A stretch of DNA of 7,370 nt from an uncultured Sutterella sp. (lineage in GTDB: Bacteria > Pseudomonadota > Gammaproteobacteria > Burkholderiales > Burkholderiaceae_F): assembly GCA_905206345.1 (NCBI GenBank), contig CAJLGW010000080.1, forward strand, positions 1 through 7,370, written 5' to 3'. Position numbers and translations under genes: made by a program. Shown piece after piece: positions 1-5,189 of the stretch (position 1 is its first letter; every line of letters begins with the position of its first letter). The notes under the pieces are model-generated. The model had not been told where the DNA came from. It did no database searches and was given only the letters and a program-made list of their open reading frames with translations.

Positions 1-65
1 CCAATTCTGTTTTTAATTTCATACAGTTAGGCTTTATTCAGCTGATAAACTCAGGGCTGAATTAA
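1..65 (+). CDS. Possible 3' end of a plus-strand gene (partial, unidentified)
   Basis: The third forward frame is open from the window edge to a TAA at 63-65 and reads NSVFNFIQLGFIQLINSGLN. I do not recognise it, and 20 open codons alone prove little. The only support is that a good plus-strand intrinsic terminator follows 33 bases later, as expected if a gene converges here on the minus-strand unit. It could equally be non-coding. Confidence 0.2.
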   Translation, partial: NSVFNFIQLGFIQLINSGLN

Positions 66-97
66 TCGAAGGTTAATCGACCAAATCGGTTTTGAGC

Positions 98-132
98 AAA
101 AAGCCTTGGGGCAAAAATCCCGAGGCTTTTTT
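98..132. terminator. Intrinsic terminator, probably bidirectional
   Basis: On the plus strand, 98-110 pairs with 119-131 over 13 positions with one G-U wobble and an 8-nt loop, followed by a T run at 127-132. Read on the minus strand, the same stem has one C-A mismatch and a 5-T tail. It can therefore stop the minus-strand gene ending at 159 and, rather better, a plus-strand transcript arriving from the left edge. Confidence 0.85.
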
Positions 133-158
133 ATGTCTAGACCCAAATAGATGAAGCT

Positions 159-941
159 CTACTTCCACTTCACGTAACGACGAGCTTTTTCATCCACCCC
201 CGTCACTATCCCCGCGTCTTCCAAGGCTTGCATCAACTTTTTCGCGCGCTCCTCATCAATTCGGAATTGATTCATAAAGCGCGTCAGGGTCTTTTTCTCA
301 TCAATCACCAATAGGTCTTTCGCGGGCTCCAAAAGCGTCTCAGGCGACTCACTAAGATCAAACCCCGCAGAGGTAAATACGTCTCGGACGGTTGCGCTTA
401 ACGTCGTGATATAAGCGTCTGTCGTGTTTTTCGATGGTGTGGGCAGCACCAACATATCGGCGCGTTCGAACGGTTGATGAAGCGCTTTAAGTCGCGCTTG
501 CGTGATACGACGAGGCTGCATCCGCGCGCGTCCGATGCGCTCAGTCACCGCTTTTGCCATCGTTGCGCTTGCAAGCGCCTCATAAAGGTAGGCACTCAAG
601 ACAATGATGATTTTGGGCTCATAGCGCTCCAAGGCCTCAAGGACTCGCTCACCGTGCTCGGCATAAAAAGCCACGGTTTGAGGCCCATGCAGGTGCGTTG
701 GCACTTCGTCACACCACACGACTTCATGGGTGAGACGTTCGACTTCATTGGGGCGAGAGACGCTCTTTGTTAATCCAATCCCCCACAAAGAAAACCAATG
801 GGCTAACGCATCACGAATCTTTCCTTGCTTTACGTTCGGTGCGAAGTAGTGTGCACGATCGTCATGATCGTAGCCCACGGCTCCTTGCCCAGGCAAAGCA
901 ACGATTAAGATGCCACCTTTGTAGTTGACTTCGTTATCCAT
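159..941 (-). CDS. Hypothetical protein with C-terminal FtsK-gamma-like winged helix
   Basis: No gene name is recognised. I take the ATG at 941 as the start (260 aa, beginning MDNEVNYKGG). The frame could extend to a TTG at 971, but those ten extra residues would be encoded by the 3' arm and T run of the gltX terminator, so they are unlikely. The last ~60 residues (ETLLEPAKDLLVIDE..., then FRIDEERAKKLMQALEDAGI) follow the pattern of the FtsK/SpoIIIE gamma domain, a winged helix that in FtsK reads KOPS sequences on DNA. There is no Walker A/B motor domain. The N-terminal ~190 residues contain ILIVALPGQGAVGY, EPKIIIVLSAYLYEAL and VLPTPSKNTTDAY. Their order (early GQG loop, central hydrophobic strand, late PS motif) loosely recalls uracil-DNA-glycosylase-like proteins, but the usual HPS motif and catalytic Asp/Asn are not clear. 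No signal peptide or membrane segment is visible. A soluble DNA-binding protein is the best inference; enzymatic activity is unproven. It lies directly downstream of gltX, beyond a terminator, and its Shine-Dalgarno sequence is weak. Confidence 0.75.
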   Translation of the reverse strand: MDNEVNYKGGILIVALPGQGAVGYDHDDRAHYFAPNVKQGKIRDALAHWFSLWGIGLTKSVSRPNEVERLTHEVVWCDEVPTHLHGPQTVAFYAEHGERVLEALERYEPKIIIVLSAYLYEALASATMAKAVTERIGRARMQPRRITQARLKALHQPFERADMLVLPTPSKNTTDAYITTLSATVRDVFTSAGFDLSESPETLLEPAKDLLVIDEKKTLTRFMNQFRIDEERAKKLMQALEDAGIVTGVDEKARRYVKWK

Positions 942-955
942 TTGAATCACTTTAC

Positions 956-992
956 AAAAAAGGCGTGACAAGACCCGCTCGACACGCCTTTT
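956..992 (-). terminator. Intrinsic terminator after gltX
   Basis: On the minus strand, 992-983 (AAAAGGCGTG) pairs perfectly with 967-958 (CACGCCTTTT) around a 15-nt loop, and the T run is at 961-956. It lies 20 nt past the gltX stop. It ends 15 nt before the ATG chosen for the next gene, so that gene needs read-through or a promoter hidden in or near this hairpin. Confidence 0.9.
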
Positions 993-1011
993 AGAATGAA
1001 CACTTAAACGA

Positions 1012-2421
1012 TTAGATTAACTTCAAACCGCTTTCGATGTTAGCAATGACCGTGTCTTTACCGAAAAGTTCCAACGTCTTATCAAACATCGGAGAGACCT
1101 TTTCACCAAAGACCAACACACGAACCGGAACAGCAATCACAGGCATCTTCACACCCATTTCATCCATGATGCTCTTTAAGACACCGTAGATGTTTTCTGA
1201 GTTCCAGACTTCAACCGTGCGGGCGCGTTCCAAGAAGAGTTCAACAGCCTTCTTGCTCTTTTCGTCAGCCAATACTTCCTTGACCAATTCGGGATCGCGC
1301 GTAAGCGGTCGGTAGAATATCATGCAAGCGTCTGCCAAAGCTTCGAGCGTTTCCGGACGTTGCTTGGTGATTTCCATCACGCCTTCCAAGTCGGCGTTAC
1401 CATCAATCACACCGCCGCGAGCTTCAATGCGCGGACGCACCAAGGTGGCCAAACGAGCATTATCGGCTTCAGCGATATAGAGGTGGTTTAAGTGATTTAA
1501 CTTCTTCGGATCCAAACAAGCCGGGGACTTCGAGCAGTGAGCCAAGTCAAACCATTCGGCCAATTGAGCCATCGTGAACTTTTCATCGTTGCCGTGACCC
1601 CAGCCCAAACGAGCCAAGTAGTTCACCAAAGCTTCAGGCAAGTAACCCTTTAATTCGTAATCCATGACGCTTGCGTCACCGTTACGCTTACTCAACTTAC
1701 GGTTATCAGGGCCGTTGATCAACGGCAAGTGTGCAAATTCCGGCACTTCGTAGCCCAAAGCCGTATAGAGGTTGATTTGACGCGGCGTGTTGTTGATATG
1801 GTCGGCACCACGCACAACGTGGCTCACCTTCATGTCAATATCGTCAACCACCACGGCGAAGTTATAGGTCGGGATACCGTCACCGCGCATGATCACCAAG
1901 TCGTCAAGTTCAGAATTTTCGAAACTGATTTCGCCGTAAACCATGTCCTTCCACGTCACCGTGCCGTTGTCGGGATTGCGGAAACGAATGACAGGCGTCA
2001 CACCTTCCGGGATTTCACGACCGACACAGTTTTCAGGACGCCAACGGCCGTCGTAGCGCGGCTTAAGCTTCTTGGCCATTTGGTCTTCGCGAAGCGCGTC
2101 GAGTTCTTCCTTCGTGGCATAGCACTTATAGGCCAAACCCTTTTCCAACATTTCGTCAACGACTTCTTTATAGCGAGCCAAACGATCCATTTGATAGATC
2201 GGGCCTTCGTCGTATTCCAAGCCAAGCCACTTCATGCCGTCCAAAATGACGTCAACGGCCTCTTGCGTGGAGCGCTCTTGGTCGGTGTCTTCAATACGGA
2301 GCAAGAACTTGCCGCCAATGAAGTGACGGGCATAAGCCCAACAATAGATGGCCGTGCGGGCCGTCCCCAAGTGCATCATCCCCGTGGGACTCGGTGCAAT
2401 ACGTGTACGAATTTCTTTCAT
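1012..2421 (-). CDS. gltX: Glutamyl-tRNA synthetase
   Basis: Class I aminoacyl-tRNA synthetase that charges tRNA(Glu) with glutamate in the cytoplasm. At 469 aa it has the usual bacterial length. The Rossmann catalytic core begins RTRIAPSPTGMMHLGTART, with the HIGH-type signature HLGT at residues 17-20. LRIEDTDQERS follows at 41-51, and the KMSKS-type loop appears as KLSKR at 242-246. The C-terminal ~150 residues form the helical anticodon-binding region. In E. coli GluRS a Cys-x-Cys...Cys-x-His zinc site sits in the acceptor-binding insertion. Here only the first Cys (C100) is kept; the other three positions read Ala, Trp and Pro (YDGRWRPE), so this enzyme probably lacks that zinc. No second gltX or glnS is visible, so whether it also charges tRNA(Gln) cannot be judged. 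The gene appears monocistronic: an extended -10 promoter upstream and a strong terminator downstream. The ribosome binding site is weak (AGAGAAAA before ATG). Confidence 0.97.
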   Translation of the reverse strand: MKEIRTRIAPSPTGMMHLGTARTAIYCWAYARHFIGGKFLLRIEDTDQERSTQEAVDVILDGMKWLGLEYDEGPIYQMDRLARYKEVVDEMLEKGLAYKCYATKEELDALREDQMAKKLKPRYDGRWRPENCVGREIPEGVTPVIRFRNPDNGTVTWKDMVYGEISFENSELDDLVIMRGDGIPTYNFAVVVDDIDMKVSHVVRGADHINNTPRQINLYTALGYEVPEFAHLPLINGPDNRKLSKRNGDASVMDYELKGYLPEALVNYLARLGWGHGNDEKFTMAQLAEWFDLAHCSKSPACLDPKKLNHLNHLYIAEADNARLATLVRPRIEARGGVIDGNADLEGVMEITKQRPETLEALADACMIFYRPLTRDPELVKEVLADEKSKKAVELFLERARTVEVWNSENIYGVLKSIMDEMGVKMPVIAVPVRVLVFGEKVSPMFDKTLELFGKDTVIANIESGLKLI

Positions 2422-2458
2422 TTTTCTCTATAAGTAAAAAAGTAAGAGTGAATTGTTT

Positions 2459-2467
2459 ATTTTAACA
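2459..2467 (-). promoter_or_regulatory. Candidate extended -10 promoter of gltX
   Basis: On the minus strand TGT-TAAAAT (2467-2459) fits an extended -10 (TGn plus a 5/6 match to TATAAT). No convincing -35 lies 16-18 nt upstream, which extended -10 promoters tolerate. Transcription would start near 2452, giving a leader of about 30 nt before the gltX ATG at 2421. Confidence 0.4.
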
Positions 2468-2515
2468 CCTAGCCTCATGAATAATCGAACAATCCACCCC
2501 TGCTATAAGTAAGAA

Positions 2516-2697
2516 TGTGCAAAAGGTGCACTTTTTTGACATTTTTTGTTCAAACGATTGTGCATAACCTCTTCACGAGTGTGCAATACGCTGTGGAGAA
2601 CTCACAATTGCTCAAAGACTAAGCAAGAAAGCGTTCGAAAGTCTTTCATCTCACTTTGTGCATTACACACAATTTTTGTTGAAAGCGTTGTGCATAA
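2516..2697 (-). other. Cluster of six DnaA-box-like 9-mers
   Basis: Within 182 bp there are six 9-mers in the same orientation. Read on the minus strand, three fit the DnaA-box consensus TTWTNCACA: TTTTGCACA (2516-2524), TTATGCACA (2559-2567) and TTATGCACA (2689-2697). Three differ from it at one position: TATTGCACA (2580-2588), TTCTCCACA (2592-2600) and TAATGCACA (2657-2665). The flank towards gltX is A/T-rich, and no convincing gene occupies this 355-bp gap (2422-2776). Possible roles are a DnaA-titration or reactivation site, a replication origin, or binding sites for a regulator of gltX recognising TGTGCA. No dnaA or other origin-linked gene is in the window. Confidence 0.4.
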
Positions 2698-2705
2698 GTC
2701 CTTCA
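2543..2705. repeat. Imperfect 33-bp direct repeat pair (2543-2575, 2673-2705)
   Basis: The segments 2543-2575 and 2673-2705 align without gaps at 26 of 33 positions. Both begin TTTTTGTT, share TTGTGCATAA in the middle and end CTTCA or TTCA. Each carries one of the consensus DnaA-box-like 9-mers. The copies lie 130 bp apart in the gap between the outer-membrane protein gene and gltX, so they look like duplicated binding modules rather than a mobile-element remnant. Confidence 0.6.
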
Positions 2706-2717
2706 AAACCTCTCAAC

Positions 2718-2748
2718 AAAAAAATGGACCCGCGTTAAACGAGTCCAC
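2718..2748 (-). terminator. Intrinsic terminator of the mipA-like gene
   Basis: On the minus strand, 2748-2740 (GTGGACTCG) pairs with 2732-2724 (CGGGTCCAT), nine pairs including two G-U wobbles, with a 7-nt loop. A run of seven T follows at 2724-2718. It starts 28 nt after the stop codon of the outer-membrane protein gene. Confidence 0.9.
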
Positions 2749-2776
2749 TTACTTTGGGTTTTCTCTTTAATAGAGA

Positions 2777-3517
2777 TTAGAAAAGATAACTCACGCCACA
2801 GCCAAAGCCATACATGATGTCATCTTCCATCATGGGGCTATCCTTGATTTGCTTGCTGTAAGAACGAGCAGATGCTTCTGCATACACTAAGATGTTGTTG
2901 GTGACAAAATAGTCAGCAACAACACGAGCGTAGGGAGAGACACCTCCATCGGCATTGTAGGCGGCAATACCGCTCTTGGCGGACTCTTTCTTAGAGACTC
3001 CATAGTAGTAATCGTTAAACTTATCGTTCGTCCACACGAAACCCACTTGCGGGGTGATACCCAAACGACCAAAATCAAAGCGCTTTAAATAGCTCACGTC
3101 GGCCTTCAAACCGTCGCTTTTACCGGAAATGTCGCCACCGAAGTCAACATTCAAAATACCGAAATCGGTGTGCCAAGCGTAGCCGATGTTGGCAAAAACA
3201 CTCGCGTCACGATCGTCCAACATCTTCATTTGACGATCGTCACTGTCGCCTGCGTCAAATTCGGTCGGCATGTAAGACACGCCCAAACGCACACGGTGAC
3301 TGTCCGTCTTTAAAAGGTAAGCACCGGCAGAAAAACCGATCCAGTAGAAGTGATCGGTTTCGATGGATACGGCAGGCACGGCATACGTTTCAATATCCAT
3401 ACCACGGTAGCCAAAATCAAAGGCGTGAACACCGGCACCCACAGAGCCCTCTAAGGCCATGGCTGGCGTAGCAAAGGCAGCAACAGTAGCAGCAAAAGCA
3501 ACAAATTCTTTTTTCAT
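2777..3517 (-). CDS. MipA/OmpV-family outer membrane protein
   Basis: The 246-aa product has a clear Sec signal peptide: MKKEF, an Ala/Val/Phe-rich core and an Ala-x-Ala site (AMA, residues 19-21), with cleavage expected before LEGSVGAG. The mature part alternates short amphipathic strands rich in Tyr, Gly, Phe and Asp (e.g. YWIGFSAGAYLL, VRLGVSYMP, LGITPQVGFVW) and ends in GFGCGVSYLF. The terminal Phe is the usual BAM-recognition signal of outer-membrane beta-barrels. Length and layout fit the MipA/OmpV family, named after a scaffold that binds the murein hydrolase MltA in E. coli; most members have no proven function, so I give no gene symbol. Two uncommon features stand out: there is no Shine-Dalgarno motif before the ATG (the 18 nt upstream are only A/T/C), and a terminator-like hairpin sits in the 5' leader at 3542-3564. 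It has its own terminator and appears monocistronic. Confidence 0.85.
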   Translation of the reverse strand: MKKEFVAFAATVAAFATPAMALEGSVGAGVHAFDFGYRGMDIETYAVPAVSIETDHFYWIGFSAGAYLLKTDSHRVRLGVSYMPTEFDAGDSDDRQMKMLDDRDASVFANIGYAWHTDFGILNVDFGGDISGKSDGLKADVSYLKRFDFGRLGITPQVGFVWTNDKFNDYYYGVSKKESAKSGIAAYNADGGVSPYARVVADYFVTNNILVYAEASARSYSKQIKDSPMMEDDIMYGFGCGVSYLF

Positions 3518-3541
3518 TTTTTGTTTTATAAAGAGATGAAC

Positions 3542-3564
3542 AAAAAAAGTGAATACTTATTCAC
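3542..3564 (-). promoter_or_regulatory. Inverted repeat plus T run in the mipA-like leader
   Basis: GTGAATACTTATTCAC (3549-3564) is a perfect 7-bp inverted repeat with a 2-nt centre. On the minus strand it is followed at once by seven T (3548-3542), 24 nt before the start codon. It could be an A/T-rich intrinsic terminator acting as an attenuator, or a palindromic operator for a dimeric regulator. The stem is weak because it has only two G-C pairs. Confidence 0.5.
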
Positions 3565-3613
3565 AATTTTGGCAGTGAAGTTTACAGTCTCTGAATGCAA
3601 AAATCATTACAAA

Positions 3614-3642
3614 AATAAATAATCGGTCACTTAATTTGTAAA
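3614..3642 (-). promoter_or_regulatory. Candidate promoter of the mipA-like gene
   Basis: TTTACA (3642-3637, 5/6 match to the -35 consensus), a 17-nt spacer and TTTATT (3619-3614, 4/6 match to the -10) lie just after the rplT terminator. This would give a leader of about 90 nt that contains the inverted repeat at 3549-3564. The region is A/T-rich, so other -10-like hexamers exist, such as TGTAAT just downstream. Confidence 0.3.
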
Positions 3643-3645
3643 GTT

Positions 3646-3679
3646 AAAAAAAGGGCTGACCACCCGAAGGCAATCAGCC
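3646..3679 (-). terminator. Intrinsic terminator after rplT
   Basis: On the minus strand, 3679-3669 (GGCTGATTGCC) pairs with 3664-3654 (GGTGGTCAGCC), eleven pairs with three G-U wobbles, closed by a TTCG tetraloop. Seven T follow at 3652-3646. This marks the end of the infC-rpmI-rplT transcript. Confidence 0.93.
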
Positions 3680-3710
3680 ACAATTTTTTGTATCAACTCA
3701 CGAACGTGAA

Positions 3711-4061
3711 TTAGAGGCTCTTAACCTTTTCAACGAGGCTAGCGAAACCAGCCTTGTCGAAGATAGCCATATCGGAGAGAACCTTACGGTCCAAAGCGAT
3801 ACCAGCCTTCTTCAAGCCGTTCATGAACACGCTGTAGGACATGCCGTTGGCACGAGCACCAGCGTTGATACGAGCAATCCACAAGCGACGGAAAACGCGC
3901 TTCTTGTTGCGACGGTCACGATAAGCGTATTGACCGGCCTTCATCACCGCTTGCTTAGCAACGCGGAACACATTGTTACGACGAAGGATAAAGCCCTTGG
4001 AGAGCTTCAAAATCTTTTTATGACGGGCACGAGCCGTTACACCACGTTTTACTCGGGGCAT
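3711..4061 (-). CDS. rplT: 50S ribosomal protein L20
   Basis: At 116 aa it matches typical L20 length. It starts MPRVKRGVTARARHKKILKLSKGF and contains RNNVFRVAKQAVMKAGQYAYRDRRNKKR and LWIARINAGAR, the highly basic N-terminal extension and helical region that bind 23S rRNA during early large-subunit assembly. The C-terminal globular half in other bacteria also acts as a translational repressor by binding the rpmI leader. Good ribosome binding site: AGGAG, 5 nt before the ATG. It starts 18 nt after the rpmI stop, so the two are co-transcribed and probably translationally coupled. It ends the operon at a strong terminator; pheS and pheT, common downstream neighbours in proteobacteria, are not here. 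Confidence 0.98.
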   Translation of the reverse strand: MPRVKRGVTARARHKKILKLSKGFILRRNNVFRVAKQAVMKAGQYAYRDRRNKKRVFRRLWIARINAGARANGMSYSVFMNGLKKAGIALDRKVLSDMAIFDKAGFASLVEKVKSL

Positions 4062-4079
4062 CTTCTTCTCTCCTATTAA

Positions 4080-4277
4080 TTATGCGTAGGGCATCATACG
4101 ATGGATGGACTTGCTATCAGATTCGTGGATGGTAACCATACCACGCAAATGACGCTTGTTCTTCGTCGTACGCTTGGTGAGAATGTGACGCTTGGTAGCG
4201 TGGCCGCGCTTGATAGAACCGCCAGAGCGCACTTTGAAACGCTTGCTAGCAGCCTTCTTAGTCTTCATCTTCGGCAT
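4080..4277 (-). CDS. rpmI: 50S ribosomal protein L35
   Basis: A 65-aa, very basic protein beginning MPKMKTKKAASKRFKVRSGG, with KRGHATKRHILTKRTTKNKRHLRG in the middle, all standard for L35, a small late-assembly protein of the large ribosomal subunit. It starts at the ATG at 4277, with AAGGA about 10 nt upstream. It lies between infC and rplT in the conserved infC-rpmI-rplT order. The 176-nt gap before it is long for this operon and is rich in complementary segments (described separately), consistent with L20 feedback control acting on rpmI translation and spreading to rplT. Confidence 0.98.
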   Translation of the reverse strand: MPKMKTKKAASKRFKVRSGGSIKRGHATKRHILTKRTTKNKRHLRGMVTIHESDSKSIHRMMPYA

Positions 4278-4309
4278 TTTGACCGATTCCTTTTGTTATT
4301 AGATGATCA

Positions 4310-4432
4310 CTGGTGCTTTCGACCCTCGAAAGACTTGTTGACCAGGTCTCACTTGTTATGACCAAGCCCCTTTTTTACTCGTATCAAGGCTTAAAAAGAC
4401 CGCCGTGAACATTAATCCAAAGAATGGCTTGG
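4310..4432 (-). promoter_or_regulatory. Structured rpmI leader, probable L20 operator
   Basis: The infC-rpmI gap on the minus strand holds several pairings: (a) a perfect hairpin 4332-4326 with 4322-4316 (CTTTCGA/TCGAAAG, 3-nt loop); (b) an outer 5-bp stem 4345-4341 with 4314-4310 (CTGGT/ACCAG); (c) a long-range 7-bp match 4432-4426 with 4368-4362 (CCAAGCC/GGCTTGG), 57 nt apart; (d) a competing GGTC/GACC pair, 4363-4360 with 4348-4345. In E. coli, L20 represses rpmI by binding a long-range pseudoknot and a stem in this leader. The match here is by position and architecture only; I could not compare it with the rRNA target. No T run follows, so it is not a terminator. Confidence 0.5.
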
Positions 4433-4453
4433 CTATGAAAAAACGTGATTATA

Positions 4454-4975
4454 TTACTTCTTACGCTTGGGCGCAAGCACCATAATCATTTGACGGCCTT
4501 CGAGCTTGGGGAAGGACTCCACTTGAGCCACTTCTGCCAAATCTTCCTTAATGCGCGTCATCACATCTTGGCCGAGGTCTTGGTGAGCCATTTCACGACC
4601 GCGATAGCGAAGCGTCACCTTGGCCTTGTTGCCTTCGGCTAAGAAGCGCACCAAAGCACGAAGCTTCGTTTGATAATCGTTTTCGTCAGTGGCAGGGCGG
4701 AATTTCACTTCCTTAACCTGAATGACCTTTTGCTTGGCCTTAATCTCTTGTTGACGTTTTTGTTCTTGGTAACGGAACTTGCCGTAATCCATTAATCGGC
4801 AAACCGGCGGCACTGCCTTAGCAGCAACCTCAACCAAGTCAACCCCCGCTTCTTCAGCCATGGCCAAAGCTTCGGAGGTACGCACAACCCCAATCTGGGC
4901 TCCGTCTACACCCGTTAATCGAACTTCGGGCACTCGAATCTCATGATTGATTCGATGGGTACGTTCTTGAGCGAT
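4454..4975 (-). CDS. infC: Translation initiation factor IF-3
   Basis: IF3 binds the 30S subunit, blocks premature 50S joining and checks start-codon/initiator-tRNA pairing. The product reads (M)AQERTHRINHEIRVPEVRLTG, then GVDLVEVAAKAVPPVCRLMDYGKF (N-domain end), a Lys/Gln-rich linker helix, VIQVKEVKFRPATDENDYQTK and FRGREMAH-type RYRGREMAHQDLG (C-domain), ending EGRQMIMVLAPKRKK. I place the start at an ATC codon at 4975 (173 aa), with the adjacent ATC at 4978 as alternative. An AGGAGA motif at 4987-4982 sits 7 nt or 4 nt upstream, and IF3 homologues begin at this point. A frame extension to a GTG at 4996 would put the ribosome binding site inside the gene and gives a poor Shine-Dalgarno, so I reject it. 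An AUU/AUC start is the known basis of IF3 autoregulation. The gene is separated from thrS by a terminator, so it needs its own promoter in 5000-5125, which I could not pin down. Confidence 0.95.
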   Translation of the reverse strand: MAQERTHRINHEIRVPEVRLTGVDGAQIGVVRTSEALAMAEEAGVDLVEVAAKAVPPVCRLMDYGKFRYQEQKRQQEIKAKQKVIQVKEVKFRPATDENDYQTKLRALVRFLAEGNKAKVTLRYRGREMAHQDLGQDVMTRIKEDLAEVAQVESFPKLEGRQMIMVLAPKRKK

Positions 4976-4987
4976 GATAGTTCTCCT
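4973..4987 (-). promoter_or_regulatory. infC ribosome binding site and rare ATC start
   Basis: On the minus strand the order is AGGAGA (4987-4982), ACT, then two ATC codons (4978-4976 and 4975-4973). No ATG, and no GTG or TTG, lies at the expected distance from this strong Shine-Dalgarno. In E. coli, IF3 itself discriminates against its own AUU start, so a near-cognate AUC here suggests the same negative feedback. Which of the two ATC codons is used cannot be decided from sequence. Confidence 0.75.
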
Positions 4988-5002
4988 GATATTCACTAAA
5001 GA

Positions 5003-5020
5003 TTTCCGCCTTTGCGGAAA
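5003..5020 (-). promoter_or_regulatory. Hairpin in the infC leader
   Basis: TTTCCGC (5020-5014 on the minus strand) pairs perfectly with GCGGAAA (5009-5003) around a 4-nt loop. The stem ends 15 nt before the AGGAGA of infC and has no T run, so it is not a terminator. A similar but weaker inverted repeat (5038-5045 with 5052-5059, one mismatch on this strand) lies just upstream. Possible roles are transcript stabilisation or translational tuning of infC. The rest of the thrS-infC gap holds the thrS terminator and no convincing promoter. Confidence 0.4.
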
Positions 5021-5129
5021 ACGCTACTTTAACACTTTTGTTTCCAACTTTGGGAACAATTGTCGGGTTTTTACTCTAAAAAACAACACATTTTGATTGC
5101 ATTGGCCGTAAATAACCCACATGACTTAC

Positions 5130-5168
5130 AAAAAGAGAGTTTAGCTACAGTGAAACCAAACTCCCTTT
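5130..5168 (-). terminator. Intrinsic terminator between thrS and infC
   Basis: On the minus strand, 5168-5156 (AAAGGGAGTTTGG) pairs with 5144-5132 (CTAAACTCTCTTT), thirteen positions with two G-U wobbles, with an 11-nt loop and T run (5134-5130). It starts about 21 nt after the thrS stop. In many proteobacteria thrS and infC are close together and partly co-transcribed; here the hairpin would at least reduce that. Confidence 0.85.
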
Positions 5169-5189
5169 CTTAACGATTAACTTAAAGAA

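Noticed and set aside
1729..2433. 234-codon plus-strand frame opposite gltX
   Set aside because: It is antisense to a complete, strongly conserved GluRS; the translation is His/Val/Arg-rich low-quality sequence typical of the reverse strand of a coding region.
2543..2705. CRISPR array or insertion-sequence ends
   Set aside because: Only two diverged repeat copies 130 bp apart, no regular spacers, no inverted terminal repeats or target-site duplications, and no transposase or cas gene in the window.
2546..2770. 74-codon plus-strand open frame in the gap between the mipA-like gene and gltX
   Set aside because: It starts at TTG, runs through the repeat pair and the DnaA-box-like cluster, and continues across the minus-strand terminator. 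The protein has no recognisable motif, no ribosome binding site is evident, and composition looks like non-coding DNA.
4976..4996. GTG at 4996 as the infC start
   Set aside because: The strong AGGAGA would fall inside the coding region, the GTG itself has only a weak GGCGGAAA buried in a hairpin, and IF3 homologues begin at the downstream ATC codons.
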